From Myxococcales bacterium (GTDB lineage: Bacteria > Myxococcota_A > Polyangia > Fen-1088): 64,000 nucleotides of DNA. Location of the stretch: positions 62,001 to 126,000 of the forward strand of contig JAGTJU010000004.1 in NCBI GenBank assembly GCA_022184915.1, read 5' to 3'. Positions within the stretch are counted from its first letter, which is position 1, and every line of letters begins with the position of its first letter. The position numbers were made by a program, and so were the translations under genes. This document shows, in pieces, positions 63,789 to 64,000 of the stretch. The notes beneath the pieces are model-generated. The model worked only from the letters and a program-made list of their open reading frames with translations. It did not search any database and was not told the DNA's origin.

Positions 63789-64000
63789 ATGAACATCCCC
63801 TTCGTGTCGATTTGCCCTGTACGTCAGATGTCCTTCCGTGTGGTGTCGCGCTTTGCGCTGGGATGGGTGCTGCTGGGGGGCGCGGGGCTCGCGGTTGGTT
63901 GCGGTGGGCCTTCGAAGTACTTCGTCACGGGAGCGGGCTCTGCCGCCAGCGCGGACGCGAACATCGAGGTGGAGCGGCTCGAAGGCGGCAACAAAATGGT
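63789..64000 (+). CDS. Lipoprotein, 5' end only
   Basis: The gene runs off the right edge after about 70 codons. AAAGGAG lies eight bases before the ATG. The N-terminus MNIPFVSICPVRQMSFRVV is followed by a hydrophobic core (FALGWVLLGGAGLAVGC) with a lipobox AVGC, so the mature protein would be lipid-anchored at the Cys near residue 39. After GGPSKYFVTGAGSAASADANIEVERL the visible part may lead into a coiled or beta region; the family cannot be assigned. Confidence 0.75.
   Translation, partial: MNIPFVSICPVRQMSFRVVSRFALGWVLLGGAGLAVGCGGPSKYFVTGAGSAASADANIEVERLEGGNKM

Overview
The window is GC-rich, densely coded bacterial chromosome, most likely from a myxobacterium-like lineage (Myxococcota, former Deltaproteobacteria). 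This placement is an inference from gene content: a soluble HAMP-repeat hybrid kinase, a His/Asp kinase-CheR cluster, a GltJ/AgmX-like zinc-ribbon/GYF/TonB-C protein, a Ser/Thr kinase, an (R)-citramalate route to isoleucine and many long secreted proteins. No rRNA, tRNA or CRISPR was seen. The window opens inside leuC and closes inside a lipoprotein gene.

Layout. 1-1 kb: leuC (end) and leuD. 1.2-4.4 kb: a bacteriophytochrome kinase with a response regulator fused to a GHKL ATPase. 4.5-8.8 kb: CysQ-type phosphatase, MFS transporter, small DUF protein, citramalate synthase cimA. 8.8-9.0 kb: the cimA leader, with a 19-codon peptide holding six Ile codons, a candidate antiterminator and an intrinsic terminator. 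9-10.7 kb: FrnE/DsbA-like protein and a CBS-pair protein separated by a hairpin-rich gap with a sigma-54-like promoter. 10.7-19 kb: three translationally coupled minus-strand signalling genes (REC-kinase-REC, 1921-aa HAMP-repeat kinase, CheR). 19-24.6 kb: small outer-membrane protein, FAD oxidoreductase, accD-folC, acyl desaturase. 24.7-29.2 kb: kinase/OmpR-type regulator pair, DEAD-box helicase, AMIN-like secreted protein. 29.4-38 kb: a 2895-aa cyclic beta-1,2-glucan synthase-like giant. 38.1-39.5 kb: a complete IS4-family element with 19-bp terminal repeats and 8-bp target duplication. 39.6-41.9 kb: NTF2-like and tandem-cupin genes divergent from a LysR regulator across a nested palindrome. 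41.9-46.4 kb: a 1299-aa periodic aromatic repeat protein and a small secreted partner. 46.5-53 kb: a seven-gene cytochrome c oxidase operon divergent from a Sco-type copper chaperone. 53-56.6 kb: frameshifted Ser/Thr kinase and the GltJ-like protein. 56.7-64 kb: outer-membrane protein, fused radical-SAM protein, ABC ATPase, ABC permease fused to a CPBP protease-like domain, and a partial lipoprotein.

How genes work together. leuCD and cimA belong to branched-chain amino-acid synthesis, since LeuCD also isomerises citramalate in the CimA route. The leader architecture predicts that isoleucine supply sets cimA readthrough. The cox genes overlap at most junctions, which suggests stoichiometric co-translation, and Sco probably metallates the CuA site of subunit II. 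The two best candidates for undescribed biology are the isoleucine attenuator of cimA and the giant aromatic repeat protein at 41.9-45.8 kb.
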